Positions 1-9,256 of a DNA stretch of 64,000 bases are shown here, piece after piece. Made by a program: the position numbers and the translations under genes. How positions within the stretch are numbered: position 1 is the first letter of the stretch; the number at the start of each line of letters is the position of its first letter. Below the pieces are notes generated by a model. It had not been told where the DNA came from, did no database searches, and saw nothing but the letters and a program-made list of their open reading frames with translations. The stretch is taken from assembly GCA_036524675.1 (NCBI GenBank), contig DATDBU010000181.1, positions 1 to 64,000 of the forward strand, written 5' to 3'. This stretch comes from DATDAW01 sp036524675. Lineage in GTDB: Bacteria; Verrucomicrobiota; Verrucomicrobiia; Chthoniobacterales; DASVRZ01.

Positions 1-45
1 AACCACCGCATTGCAACCTCGCTGAACGTGCGCCATAAAGGCTTA

Positions 46-243
46 ATGCAATATCGAATTCGCCTTATGCAATCCGAAGAAGGGTGGGCGGTCAGTTGCC
101 CGTCACTTCCTGGTTGCCATTCTCAAGGCGCGACTCGCGAAGAAGCTGTCGAGAATATCAAGATCGCCATCCACGAATGGCTGGAAGTCGAGGCGGAAGA
201 GTCCGGCATCACCAAAGTGGAAGAGGACGTTGTTACCTTGTGA
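46..243 (+). CDS. hicB: HicB-family antitoxin
   Basis: This 65-aa protein has the compact HicB fold pattern: an N-terminal strand MQYRIRL, then EEGWAVSCPSLPGC and an alpha-helical EEAVENIKIAIHEWL. In the family this is the degenerate RNase-H-like antitoxin that binds and neutralises HicA and often represses its own promoter. ATG at 46 is preferred over the upstream in-frame GTG at 28 because AAAGG lies just upstream of it. The stop is 3 nt before the hicA ATG, so the two are probably translationally coupled. The antitoxin-first order is the reverse of the classical hicA-hicB order but is common in this YcfA-type subgroup. No separate HTH domain is visible. Confidence 0.85.
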   Translation: MQYRIRLMQSEEGWAVSCPSLPGCHSQGATREEAVENIKIAIHEWLEVEAEESGITKVEEDVVTL

Positions 244-246
244 GCC

Positions 247-459
247 ATGCCCAAGCTGCCCGGCATCAGCCCCGCGACCGCAGTCCGCGTCTTTGACAGG
301 GTTGGTTTTCGTATCGCTCGAGAAGGGAAACATACTGTGATGTCCGATGGCAAAGTCCGCCTCACAATTCCTCGCCACACTACCATCAACGCCTTCACTA
401 TGGCGGGTATTGCAAAAGACGCCGGCCTCACACCTGAGCAATTCCGTGAGCTGATGTAA
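247..459 (+). CDS. hicA: HicA-family mRNA interferase toxin
   Basis: This 70-aa small basic protein has the HicA/YcfA double-stranded RNA-binding-like fold. It begins MPKLPGISPATAVRVFDRVGF, and carries GKHTVM with the conserved catalytic-type histidine, then LTIPRH and an AGLTPEQFREL C-terminal helix. The family cleaves mRNA in a translation-independent way and is held inactive by HicB. It directly follows the hicB stop codon (3-nt gap), forming a two-gene toxin-antitoxin operon at the window's left edge. Length is normal for the family. No sign of truncation. Confidence 0.86.
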   Translation: MPKLPGISPATAVRVFDRVGFRIAREGKHTVMSDGKVRLTIPRHTTINAFTMAGIAKDAGLTPEQFRELM

Positions 460-594
460 GTAAGTGGCTCCAAACCATGAGCGCCGTGGTTCTACCACCC
501 GGTTTTCATGAGGCAGTGCCGCATCGAAAGCAGCAATCTGACGGACAAATTGCGGACGAACCGGAGGGGCAAACCTACCCTTTCGCTGGCGTTC

Positions 595-2433
595 TTAAGC
601 GGACGCGGTGAGCCGACGATTTATCCCGGCGATATGGATTCCGCACGCTTCCAATTCTCCAAGTTGCGCCGCAAAGAGGCGGCAATAGGCGCCTTCGTTT
701 GCCAATAGTTCGGCATGCGTCCCGGTCTCGACAACGCGGCCTTTTTCCAGAACGACGATTCGTTGGGCGTGACGGACGGTCGAAAAACGATGGGCGATGA
801 GGAACGTCGTCCGGTTGGCCGTCAAACGCACCATCGCTTCCCGGATGTGACGTTCCGTTTTCGAATCCACGGCAGCAGTCGCATCGTCCAGGATCAGAAT
901 CCGCGGATCCATCAGAAATGCCCGCGCGATGGCGATCCGTTGTTTCTGGCCACCGCTCAGCGACATTCCGCGTTCGCCGACCATGGTGTCGTATCCGTCT
1001 TCGAGTTTTTCGATAAACTCCTCCGCCTGAGCCGCTTTTGCCGCTGCCACGATCTGTTCCCGTGTCGCATCCGGACGCCCAAACGCGATGTTTTCCGCCA
1101 CGGTCGCGCTGAAAAGAAACGTTTCTTGAAAAATTACCGCCACTGTCCGACGCAATTGATCCAGCCGAAGCTCGCGCACGTCCACCCCTTCCACGCGAAC
1201 GATCCCGTCCGTCGCGTCGTAAAAACGCGGAATCAGATTTACTACAGTCGTCTTCCCGGCCCCCGTCGCACCGACCAACGCAACGGTTTCGCCCGGAGCC
1301 ACTTGCAGCGAGAAATTCTCCAGCGACGCCCGCCCATCCCGGTAACGGAAATACACGTTCTCAAACGAAACCGCGCCGGGCCCAATGGGCAAATCCCGCG
1401 TTCCACTTACGATGGCCGGCGGCTCGTGAATGATCTCCAAAATCCGGCCGGCACTGGCGCTAGCGTTTTGCATGACGTTCGCAAAAATCCCCACCGATTG
1501 CATCCGGTTACCAATTGCGAGCAAGTAAAAAACGACCTTTGCCAGATCGCCCACAAGCAGCTCACCGGCAATGACTTGTCTCCCTCCCAGCCACAGAATG
1601 GCCGGCATTCCCAGTCCAAAGAAAAACTGTGCCATCGGCACCCGTGCCGCCCAGAAATTCACCGTCCGCGTTACCACATCGATGAACACGGCATTTCGAG
1701 CCTGGAATTTCTCAATCTCGCGCTCCTCCGACGCGAACGCCTTCACCACCCTCACCCCGGCGATATTTTCCTGGATGACAGTCGTCATTTCGGCATACCG
1801 GTCGTGAACCTGACGCCAGCGCGGATGCAATTTGCGCGAATAAAACACCAGCAACCCGATCGCGGGTGCGAGCACGCAACATGCAGCAAGTCCCAGTTGC
1901 CAATTCGTCAGCCAGATCAACACGATCGATCCGGCGACGAACACAAAAATGTCTACGCTCAAGAAGAGGCAGGCGAACAGGAACTCCTGCAGTCGCTGGA
2001 TATCGCTCGTCGAACGTGAAATCAGTTCGCCCGTGTTGTTCCTGTCGTGAAAACTGAACGGCAACCATTGAATGGCATTGTAAATGTCGCCCCGAATATC
2101 CGCGAGAACCCCCTGGATCACTTTGCTCCGCAATCGCCCCAGCCCGAAGCGCAACGTCTCACGCGACAGGGATAATCCTAGAAAAACGCCCGCGAATGCC
2201 AGCGGAACAAACGGCGTGCCGTTTTCAAGATGATCCTTGAGCGCCGTAATCGCCTGCCCGACCACTTGAGGAAGCGACAGTTCGATCGCCATGATTACGA
2301 GCAACATTCCGATCGCCCCTGCCGTTCCAGTGGAGTACCTGCGCAGGTAAAGAAGGACGCCGCCCAGATTTCTGAGCGCGCCAACGGATTTTTTAGCCGT
2401 GTCCGTGCCTTTTGGCGATTCGTTAGCCGTCAT
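595..2433 (-). CDS. ABC transporter, fused permease-ATPase (MsbA/exporter type)
   Basis: This 612-aa half-transporter has an N-terminal membrane domain of about six helices (residues ~25-330) followed by a nucleotide-binding domain. The NBD shows Walker A GATGAGKTT (around residue 387), the ABC signature LSGGQKQRIAIARAF (~489), Walker B ILILDDATAAVD (~510) and the switch histidine in LIAHRFSTV. Architecture and length fit homodimeric type-IV exporters such as MsbA or LmrA relatives, which move lipids, drugs or peptides out of the cytoplasm using ATP. The substrate cannot be told from sequence. It is divergently transcribed from the neighbouring lipoprotein gene across about 70 nt, which must hold both promoters. 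Confidence 0.9.
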   Translation of the reverse strand: MTANESPKGTDTAKKSVGALRNLGGVLLYLRRYSTGTAGAIGMLLVIMAIELSLPQVVGQAITALKDHLENGTPFVPLAFAGVFLGLSLSRETLRFGLGRLRSKVIQGVLADIRGDIYNAIQWLPFSFHDRNNTGELISRSTSDIQRLQEFLFACLFLSVDIFVFVAGSIVLIWLTNWQLGLAACCVLAPAIGLLVFYSRKLHPRWRQVHDRYAEMTTVIQENIAGVRVVKAFASEEREIEKFQARNAVFIDVVTRTVNFWAARVPMAQFFFGLGMPAILWLGGRQVIAGELLVGDLAKVVFYLLAIGNRMQSVGIFANVMQNASASAGRILEIIHEPPAIVSGTRDLPIGPGAVSFENVYFRYRDGRASLENFSLQVAPGETVALVGATGAGKTTVVNLIPRFYDATDGIVRVEGVDVRELRLDQLRRTVAVIFQETFLFSATVAENIAFGRPDATREQIVAAAKAAQAEEFIEKLEDGYDTMVGERGMSLSGGQKQRIAIARAFLMDPRILILDDATAAVDSKTERHIREAMVRLTANRTTFLIAHRFSTVRHAQRIVVLEKGRVVETGTHAELLANEGAYCRLFAAQLGELEACGIHIAGINRRLTASA

Positions 2434-2502
2434 CGTGCTTCCTTCCCAGAGTCCCTATCTTTCCAGTTGCCAGCTGTGGGGCGTTTGGCAAACGCTCATC
2501 CA

Positions 2503-3075
2503 ATGAAAAAAATCTCCGTCGGGCAACGAGGAATCTCTATTTTGAAGAATCTGGCGGCAGCTACGGCTTGTTCTCTCCTGGTCGGTTGCGATGAGAATAA
2601 GCGGGAATTCACTGACAACCATCCGCCGTATCTTCCCAATGGGGGTTTTGAGGAAGGCGCCGACGGCTGGGATTGGCCTGAAAAGGCGCCAGTCGCCGTT
2701 ATAAAATCCAGCGCACATGCAGGCGTCGCTTCGCTTCGAATCAGCACGGATGCTTCAAACGCGGTTCACGTTGACGGCCCCCGCTTCCCGGTTATTCCCG
2801 GAAACGCCTATCGCATCAGTCTTTGGGTTCGGACGGTCCGCCCGGGCCCCGTGACTTTCGAGTTTCGCTTCCACGCGATCGACGACGGTCCCGTGATGGC
2901 GGAAAAATCGGTACCTGTCGCGTTCCCGGCGCAATCCGATTCGTGGCAAAAACTCCAATTTACCATCACTGCTCCGCCGGATGCCTACACTGGCGCCATT
3001 TTGATCACTACCGACTCCGCGGAATCCGAGTTCCTCATTGACGATGCCGCAGTCGAGGAAATGGGAAAATCTTAA
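2503..3075 (+). CDS. Putative lipoprotein with carbohydrate-binding-like beta-sandwich
   Basis: This 190-aa protein starts at ATG 2503 (MKKISVGQRG). It has a hydrophobic segment ending in a lipobox-like LLVGC, so signal peptidase II processing at that cysteine is likely. The mature part has the jelly-roll CBM pattern: NGGFEEGADGWDW at the start, AGVASLRIS, YRISLWVRT, WQKLQFTITAPPDAYTG and a closing FLIDDAAVEE. This resembles CBM4/9-type or 'NGGFE' modules on the surface of many Verrucomicrobia and Planctomycetes. A role in holding glycans or cell-surface structure is a guess. An upstream in-frame extension to 2230 overlaps the ABC gene antisense and is rejected. Confidence 0.7.
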   Translation: MKKISVGQRGISILKNLAAATACSLLVGCDENKREFTDNHPPYLPNGGFEEGADGWDWPEKAPVAVIKSSAHAGVASLRISTDASNAVHVDGPRFPVIPGNAYRISLWVRTVRPGPVTFEFRFHAIDDGPVMAEKSVPVAFPAQSDSWQKLQFTITAPPDAYTGAILITTDSAESEFLIDDAAVEEMGKS

Positions 3076-3098
3076 TTAATCGTTCTCGTCCTTCGTCA

Positions 3099-3140
3099 TC
3101 GTCCTCGTCCTCGAAGTGCCGCAATGACGAGGGACGAAAA
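3099..3140. terminator. Inverted repeat in convergent gap
   Basis: TCGTCCTCGTC (3099-3109) is nearly complementary to GACGAGGGACGA (3126-3137), giving an imperfect stem in the gap between the converging lipoprotein and trpC genes. The flanking sequence is a low-complexity run of 'cgtcctcgtc' type repeats and there is no proper U-tract on either strand. It may be a weak two-way terminator or just a dispersed repeat. Confidence 0.35.
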
Positions 3141-3187
3141 AGGGCAGACAACTCCCCCTGAGGCGTTTCGAATTCAGAAGAGCAGCC

Positions 3188-3967
3188 CTATCCTACTGCC
3201 AACAGATCATCGACTGCGGCGTGGACGTCGCCTGCGCGCATAAGGGTTTCGCCGACAAGCAATGCGTTGACCCCTGCGTCGAAGACGCGCCGGGCGTCGG
3301 CGTTGGTTTTGATACCGCTCTCGCTCACCAGCGTGACGCTGTCGGGGACTTCTTCGCTCAGAGCCTCAGTCGTGGCCAAATCGACTTCGAAGGTGCGCAG
3401 GTTGCGATTGTTGATGCCGATGAGCCGGGCGCTGGTATTCAGCGCGCGTTCCATTTCCTCCAAGTTGTGAACCTCGACAAGCACGTCGAGCTGGCACGTC
3501 TCAGCCACTTCGAGCATATGCACCAGATCCCTTTGCTCGAGCGCGGCGACGATCAGCAAAATCGCGTCGGCTCCAGCAACGGCCGCCTCGTAAATCTGCA
3601 CTTCGTGAATGATGAAATCCTTCCGCAAGACCGGCAGTGAAACTGCAGCTCGAATGTCGATCAGATATCTGAGCGCCCCCTGGAAATACACTTCATCCGT
3701 AAGCACCGACAAGGCGTGCGCCCCGGCGCTTTCGTATGCTTTCGCGATCAAAACCGGGTCGAAATTCTCCGCGATGACACCGGCCGACGGCGACGCTTTC
3801 TTTACTTCAGCGATCAAGCCCAGCGCTTCGTCGCCACGATCGATTGCGACGCGAAAGGGTCGAAAATCATCCCTTTCAAGCGCCGCAGCACGCAACAACT
3901 CTTTGCGCGGAAGTAATTTGCGAACCTCGTCCTCCTTGGTCGCGAGAATTTGACGAAGACGGTCCAT
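3188..3967 (-). CDS. trpC: Indole-3-glycerol phosphate synthase
   Basis: This 259-aa TIM-barrel enzyme converts 1-(2-carboxyphenylamino)-1-deoxyribulose 5-phosphate to indole-3-glycerol phosphate in tryptophan synthesis. It shows the family's catalytic and binding blocks: IAEVKKASPSAG (first catalytic lysine), VLRKDFI (second lysine), GINNRNLRTF, LVSESGI and LLVGETLMRA (phosphate-binding end). Length is normal. The gene stands alone, not inside a visible trp operon, and its start lies about 30 nt from the 3' end of the tRNA-Gly gene on the same strand, so it could be co-transcribed with that tRNA. Confidence 0.95.
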   Translation of the reverse strand: MDRLRQILATKEDEVRKLLPRKELLRAAALERDDFRPFRVAIDRGDEALGLIAEVKKASPSAGVIAENFDPVLIAKAYESAGAHALSVLTDEVYFQGALRYLIDIRAAVSLPVLRKDFIIHEVQIYEAAVAGADAILLIVAALEQRDLVHMLEVAETCQLDVLVEVHNLEEMERALNTSARLIGINNRNLRTFEVDLATTEALSEEVPDSVTLVSESGIKTNADARRVFDAGVNALLVGETLMRAGDVHAAVDDLLAVG

Positions 3968-3996
3968 TCAGGAAAGGCCTGGCTTGCCAGGGAAAT

Positions 3997-4071
3997 TGGA
4001 GCGGGTGAAGAGACTCGAACTCTCGACGTCTTCCTTGGCAAGGAAGTGCTCTACCACTGAGCTACACCCGC
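3997..4071 (-). tRNA. tRNA-Gly (GCC)
   Basis: On the minus strand the sequence folds as a cloverleaf: acceptor GCGGGTG pairs with CACCCGC, the D-arm has TAGCTCAGTGGTAGAGC, and the anticodon loop carries GCC between stems CTTCC/GGAAG. The T-arm contains GTTCGAGTC. Discriminator T and an encoded CCA follow (3997-3999). Confidence 0.95.
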
Positions 4072-4123
4072 GTTGCGGAGTGCATATGATGGACAGATTT
4101 CTGATGGGCGCAAGTGGGATTTC

Positions 4124-4139
4124 TCACAAATTTTTGTGA
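4124..4139. promoter_or_regulatory. 16-bp perfect palindrome upstream of tRNA-Gly
   Basis: TCACAAA-TT-TTTGTGA is a perfect inverted repeat about 55 nt upstream of the minus-strand tRNA-Gly 5' end. Its size and symmetry fit a dimeric regulator's operator, but no consensus is recognised. The rest of the 4072-4268 gap shows only a TATAAT-like hexamer at 4205-4210, possibly the -10 of the tRNA-Lys promoter. Confidence 0.3.
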
Positions 4140-4268
4140 ATCAATTCCGTCATCGCGAGCAAGAGTCTGCCACGGTCCCAAAGGCGCCACGTCCTCAATT
4201 GCGATATAATTGTCTGGGCTTTATCCTTGCGCGAGAAGCAAACCCGGTTTAATAAAACCGCCCTTCAC

Positions 4269-4341
4269 GGGTCGTTAGCTCAATTGGTAGAGCACGTGAC
4301 TCTTAATCACTAGGTTCAGGGTTCGAGTCCCTGACGACCCA
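4269..4341 (+). tRNA. tRNA-Lys (CTT)
   Basis: Cloverleaf with acceptor GGGTCGT/ACGACCC, D-arm TAGCTCAATTGGTAGAGCA, anticodon loop containing CTT (codon AAG) flanked by GTGA/TCAC, and T-arm GGTTCGAGTCC. Discriminator A at 4341; CCA is not encoded. Confidence 0.95.
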
Positions 4342-4395
4342 CTTCTTCTAAAGGCAGAAGGAAGAAGGCAGAGGGCAGAACTGGAATGCACGCTC

Positions 4396-7044
4396 TTACG
4401 GGGATTGAGGAGCGGATTTTCGTTCGGAAATCCACTGGTTCACTTCGGGAAGGAGTCGCTTCTTGAAGTCGGCTCGGACGCGGATTTCATCGGAGATTTT
4501 TTCGGTTTCAGGAAGGGCGTCGGCGGGAAGTTTTTCTTTGACGAAGGTTTCCAGTTCGACGGCGAATGTTGCGTCGGATGATTCGCTGACGATTTGGCCA
4601 AAGTAGCCGTTTCGGCCCATCGAGGAGACTTTTGCGAGGAGGATGTGGGCGTTTTCGCGGGCAAAATCCCATGCCAGACGATCGTTTTCCCCCAAACGGG
4701 CAACATTCGCAACGTTGCGACTGGCGTCCAGGACGCTCATTTCGTTGGTCAGCGAGAGTTCAAGCGTCTTTTTGGCAAGCACCGGGTCCCGGGCAGCCTG
4801 CATTCCCGAGTAGAAAAGCCGCTTTTCTTCGGTGGTCGGGGCCTGGATCGCGAGACGATGAAGCGCTTCCCAGGTCGCAGTGTCGGCATAACGTCCGGCG
4901 GTTTGGATGACCGGTTCACGCAAATCACGGGATAGCGAATCGGGATCTTTTTCAAATTTACCGAATTGGTTCCGAATTTCGGCAATGGTTTCCTGGTCCC
5001 CGTATCGGCCCAACGCCCGAATGACTGAGCTGCGCAGGACCTCGACCTGACTCGATTCGCCCGCTTTTGCAGACCACCCGAGCCATTCGAGTTGCGGTTT
5101 CAATATCGACACTGCAAATACTTGGAAATCGGGACGTTGCGACGAACCGACCTGCATCTCATCGATGGTTTGCAGGCTCTGGAGAATCTGCTGCCAGATG
5201 GCCAGTGTTCGTTCATTTTTCAAAGCCGCCGCCAGGTCGAAGTAAGCGGACGCCGGAACACGTCCCGCCTCTAGAAGCGCCCAAGTGTCATTGAGCAAGG
5301 CAAGACGGTCGATGGCAGGCAGAGCGTTGATGTTTTTCCGCAGATTCGCCAGCAATTCAGGCGAATACTGAACCCGGAAATAACCGCCATCCCCTGTATT
5401 CGCATGCAGAACACCGTCGCATCCGTTACGTGCGATTTCGGCTTTGGCTCCTTTCAGAAGTTCGTAGCCAGTATCGGTCCCGGTTGAAAGGGCGACTGGT
5501 ATTTGCCATTCCAAATTGGGCACATTTTTGTCGCCAACCGCGAAACGCTCCTGGCGAAGTTTAATGCGACACTTTTGGTCGGCGCACTCGGCCTCCACCG
5601 AGACGACGGGAAAGCCCGGTTGTTCCGTCCAGTCTGCCGCGATTGCCCGGACGTCCTTGCCAGAGGCCGCGCCGAGCGCATTCCAAAGATCAGCCGTTGT
5701 CGTGCTGGAGTAGCGATGCTTCGCCATATGAGCGCGAATACCGGCACGGAAGTCGTTCTCGCCGAGGTAATTCTCGATCATCCGAATGAACGCCTGGCCC
5801 TTCTGATACGTGATCTCATCGAAAGCGTCCATCGCCTGGCTTTCGGTGGCAACCGGCTGCTGGATCGGGTGCGTGACCTTCCGCGCATCGAGGCTCATGG
5901 CTCTGTTTTTGTCCGCGTTTGCGGTGAGCCACGATTCCCATTCCGGGTTGAAATGGTCCGTCGTTTTGGTCGCCATCCAGGATGCGAATCCTTCGTTCAG
6001 CCACAGATTGTCCCACCATGCCATCGTGACAATGTTGCCGAACCACTGATGCGCAACTTCGTGGGCAACGATTTCAAATACACTCCGCCGGGTCGTCTCG
6101 GAACTCGTCTTCGGGTCGAACAGCAGGTAATTTTCGTTGTAGGTGATGGCGCCCCAGTTCTCCATCGCGCCGCCAAATCCGCCAGGGATCGCGATCTGAT
6201 CCAGTTTGGACAACGGATAGGGCGTGCCGAAATAGTCGTTGTAGTAATGGAGAATTTTCTTGGTCGATTCGAGGGCGTATTGGCCCGTTGCGGCTTTGCC
6301 TTCCGTCGTGAGGATGCGCAGCTTCACGCCATCCACTTCGCCTTCGACAAACTCGAAATCACCGAGACAGAAAAGCATCAGATACGACGCCATCGACGGC
6401 GTTTCTGCGAAAACGACCTTCTTTTTCCCTTCGCCCACCGGAGCTTCGCTGACAGTCGAAGTATTGGAAATAGCCAGCTGTTTTTCCGGAACAACAACGG
6501 TCAGCTGAAACACGGCGCGATAGACCGGTTCATCCCAGCACGGAAACATTCGCCTGCAGTCTGTCGCCTCCATTTGCGTGGCAAGCATCATTTTTTCCGC
6601 GCCGGCCGGTGTCTTGTATTTGACCCCGTACAGTCCTTGGGATGTCGTGCCAATTTTTCCGCGGAATTTGAGGGCCAATGTGTAGTCACCCGGAGCGAAT
6701 TCGGTGGAAGCCTCGAGAGTCAACGTCTGCTTGTCCGGATCGATGCTGGATTTCAGCGCAATTTGCTCGGGTTGAACAAGCCTTGCGTCAGAAACATCCA
6801 GTTCCAACGCGTTTAAAACGATCTTTCTAACCGGTTTCAGCACTTTGATTTTCGTCGTCACGGACCCGGTCGTCGTCCCGTTTGCGGCATCGGGTGTAAT
6901 CGAAATTTCGTAACGCTCCGGAATCACCGTTTTTGGCAGCTGCCCCGGAGTCGACTCAAATGAAAATGGCTCTTCGGCAAACCCAGCGGTCAGCAGGCCG
7001 AGCAGAAAACAGACACTTGCAGCAATCAGATTCCGTAATTCCAT
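4396..7044 (-). CDS. Exported M1-family zinc aminopeptidase
   Basis: This 882-aa enzyme starts at the Met encoded at 7044 because that gives a clean signal peptide (MELRNLIAASVCFLLGLL then TAGFA). A longer in-frame start at 7230 adds 62 low-quality residues and overlaps the divergent patatin promoter. It has the exopeptidase motif GGAMENWG and the zinc site HEVAH (about residues 328-332) followed 18 residues later by the third ligand in LNEG, so it should be catalytically active. An ERAP1-like C-terminal helical domain fills the last ~350 residues. The family releases N-terminal residues from peptides; export to the periplasm or outside suggests peptide scavenging. Confidence 0.92.
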   Translation of the reverse strand: MELRNLIAASVCFLLGLLTAGFAEEPFSFESTPGQLPKTVIPERYEISITPDAANGTTTGSVTTKIKVLKPVRKIVLNALELDVSDARLVQPEQIALKSSIDPDKQTLTLEASTEFAPGDYTLALKFRGKIGTTSQGLYGVKYKTPAGAEKMMLATQMEATDCRRMFPCWDEPVYRAVFQLTVVVPEKQLAISNTSTVSEAPVGEGKKKVVFAETPSMASYLMLFCLGDFEFVEGEVDGVKLRILTTEGKAATGQYALESTKKILHYYNDYFGTPYPLSKLDQIAIPGGFGGAMENWGAITYNENYLLFDPKTSSETTRRSVFEIVAHEVAHQWFGNIVTMAWWDNLWLNEGFASWMATKTTDHFNPEWESWLTANADKNRAMSLDARKVTHPIQQPVATESQAMDAFDEITYQKGQAFIRMIENYLGENDFRAGIRAHMAKHRYSSTTTADLWNALGAASGKDVRAIAADWTEQPGFPVVSVEAECADQKCRIKLRQERFAVGDKNVPNLEWQIPVALSTGTDTGYELLKGAKAEIARNGCDGVLHANTGDGGYFRVQYSPELLANLRKNINALPAIDRLALLNDTWALLEAGRVPASAYFDLAAALKNERTLAIWQQILQSLQTIDEMQVGSSQRPDFQVFAVSILKPQLEWLGWSAKAGESSQVEVLRSSVIRALGRYGDQETIAEIRNQFGKFEKDPDSLSRDLREPVIQTAGRYADTATWEALHRLAIQAPTTEEKRLFYSGMQAARDPVLAKKTLELSLTNEMSVLDASRNVANVARLGENDRLAWDFARENAHILLAKVSSMGRNGYFGQIVSESSDATFAVELETFVKEKLPADALPETEKISDEIRVRADFKKRLLPEVNQWISERKSAPQSP

Positions 7045-7255
7045 TCGCGAGTTATCCGTGCAAGCGCTCAATCTGACAAGTTGTAGAAATCTTTGACGAC
7101 CACTTGCCTCATAAGCCCTTCGGAAGGCCACTTTTTGACCGGTCGGTTTTCGTCGATATATTGGATTATTCAAGTGCCGCGCGGGAGCCGATTGCCGTGC
7201 AAATTGGCGGAAGGGGAAAGGCGTGGTCATCGCGTTGGCAGCGCAGGAGGCGCCT

Positions 7256-9256
7256 ATGAAAACTCATCGGCAAATTTTGAAGGATCATCCGGTCCTCTCT
7301 CTGTTGCCATGGTTTACGCTTCGGCGCCTGGTGGATTCCGAATCCATTCATCCCTACCCCAAAGGCACCGTTCTCTGCCGGGCCGGCGCTCCGTGCAGAA
7401 TCCTTTACGTGGTACTCAGCGGGCGGTGCAAAATTTTTGAAGGAACAAGGGGCACCGGGCATGTGCTCGGGCCGGGCGACATGATCGGCGAGCTGGAATG
7501 TATCCACGACGAACCTTATCGCTCTACCGTCCATGTGGTAACAGACAGCGTTCTGGCGTGCATCAACGCGAGCGCTCTGCGCGCCATTCTCGACAAGAAA
7601 CCGCAGCTTTCCGGGCTGCTATCGAATCGCATCCACGAGCAAATCCGGCACATGCACGAAGCCCGCGCCGAACACGACGCCCGGCGCGTCGTCGGAATCA
7701 GTTCGCTTTCTGCCGGCATCAACGACGTGACAGTCTCCGGCCACCTTGCGGCGGCATTGCAAACGTTGACCGGTCGCCGCGTCCTGCTGACGTGGCTTGT
7801 TCCTGATGACACGGAACCAGCGCTGGAATCCTGGGAGACATTCGCTGTGCGCTCTTCGAATACATTCTGTTTTAGCGAGCACGTACGCCAAGCGCCTGGC
7901 GGATATTCGGAGCTCCATCTATCGGCACGAGGCAACACCCATGAAGCTGCCTGTATTGCTCCCATGCTCGGTCACTTTGGCCAGCACTACGATTTCGTCA
8001 TTCTCCACCTACTCCCAGAACTCCCGGTAAGCGTCGCCATGGAAGCGATGATCCAGACCGATCTTACCTATATCCTGCTCCAGCCTGACGCGCAGGCGAT
8101 CTACGATTTTCAGCTTTTATCCCGCCAGCTTTGCGCACAGGCAAATGGAAGCTGCGATCACGTGCGGCCGGTCATGTATCTGGATGGATCCGCGAAAACG
8201 AAAGACCTCGCCGCATTTTACGACACGCTGCGCGAGCACGGTCATTCGCCGCGCGACTTCGCGCGGGGTTTCCCGACCCCGGGCCACCCGGAAATCACGG
8301 AACAATTTGCGGCTCACATTCGCCATCTGGCCCGCGAGATTGCCGGCAGGCAGGTTGGCCTGGCGTTGTCGTCTGGCGGCGCAAAAGGGCTGGCCCATAT
8401 CGGCGTCATTCAGGTTCTCGAGGAAAACGGCATCGAAATCGATTTGGTCGCCGGCTCCAGCATCGGCGCCTATGTGGGTGCAGCTTGGTGCCACGGCCTT
8501 CGCGGACGGGATATCGAAGGTCTCGCACGAGAGATCGAAAGCCGCTGGGGATTGTTAAAACTCATCGCTCCCGTGTTTCCCCCTCGCCGCGGATTCTTGC
8601 GTGTCGGGAAAGTCGAGCGTCGTCTCCGGCGATCCATTGGAAATGTTCGATTTTCGGATCTCCGCATCCCGCTCAAGGTGATCGCCACGTCGCTGGATTC
8701 TCTGGAACGCATTGTTTTCTCTACGGGCGAAGTTGCGGACGCCGTGGTCGCAAGCATCGCAATCCCGGGTGTTTGCGTTCCAGTGAAACGCGACGGCGAG
8801 ATGCTCATCGACGGCGGTATTTCTGATCCTTTGCCCGTGGATGTCCTCCGCGAGGCCGGAATCGATCGCATCATCGCAGTCAACACGATTCCGACCCCGG
8901 AACAAATGCGCCAGTGGGCCATCGTCGAACATGAAACCTCCGAGCATGTCGCGCCCCACCGGATCCGTTCGACGCTATTCAGACACTTCAACTACTTCGC
9001 CCGGGGCAATGTCCTCGATACGATGATGCGGGCCATCTACGGCGTGCAAATGCGTGTCGCCGAGATCGCCTGCCACGATATCGACATCGTGCTACGTCCC
9101 CTCGATTGCGACGGGCGATGGCATGATTTCGCCCATCCGGCCAGATACATCGCCCTGGGCCGGCAAGCTGCCGAAGAGCGGCTCCCCGAAATCCTGAGCC
9201 TGGCAAACGATTCCTCCCATGATCATCCTCAACCATCCCTCGCGCTCGTCGCATGA
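7256..9256 (+). CDS. Patatin-like phospholipase with cyclic-nucleotide-binding domain (NTE type)
   Basis: This 666-aa protein joins an N-terminal cNMP-binding beta-barrel (residues ~15-135) to a middle Rossmann-like region and a C-terminal patatin hydrolase. The patatin part shows the oxyanion loop SGGAKGLAHIG, nucleophile elbow GSSIG (~residue 402) and the catalytic Asp in DGGISDPLP. Neuropathy-target-esterase relatives with this layout deacylate lysophospholipids. ATG 7256 is chosen over GTG 7223 because CAGGAGG at 7244-7250 is ideally spaced. It heads an overlapping operon of acyl-CoA enzymes, so the likely role is to release fatty acids that the next genes activate and degrade. Ligand binding by the cNMP domain is unproven. 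Confidence 0.9.
   Translation: MKTHRQILKDHPVLSLLPWFTLRRLVDSESIHPYPKGTVLCRAGAPCRILYVVLSGRCKIFEGTRGTGHVLGPGDMIGELECIHDEPYRSTVHVVTDSVLACINASALRAILDKKPQLSGLLSNRIHEQIRHMHEARAEHDARRVVGISSLSAGINDVTVSGHLAAALQTLTGRRVLLTWLVPDDTEPALESWETFAVRSSNTFCFSEHVRQAPGGYSELHLSARGNTHEAACIAPMLGHFGQHYDFVILHLLPELPVSVAMEAMIQTDLTYILLQPDAQAIYDFQLLSRQLCAQANGSCDHVRPVMYLDGSAKTKDLAAFYDTLREHGHSPRDFARGFPTPGHPEITEQFAAHIRHLAREIAGRQVGLALSSGGAKGLAHIGVIQVLEENGIEIDLVAGSSIGAYVGAAWCHGLRGRDIEGLAREIESRWGLLKLIAPVFPPRRGFLRVGKVERRLRRSIGNVRFSDLRIPLKVIATSLDSLERIVFSTGEVADAVVASIAIPGVCVPVKRDGEMLIDGGISDPLPVDVLREAGIDRIIAVNTIPTPEQMRQWAIVEHETSEHVAPHRIRSTLFRHFNYFARGNVLDTMMRAIYGVQMRVAEIACHDIDIVLRPLDCDGRWHDFAHPARYIALGRQAAEERLPEILSLANDSSHDHPQPSLALVA

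Noticed and set aside
715..2019. 434-codon open frame on the plus strand
   Set aside because: Antisense to the ABC exporter whose Walker and signature motifs are intact; composition is rich in Arg/His/Pro as expected for a shadow.
5503..6816. 437-codon open frame on the plus strand
   Set aside because: Fully antisense to the M1 aminopeptidase with its HEVAH and GAMEN motifs; no recognisable domain. Shadow frame of GC-rich coding.
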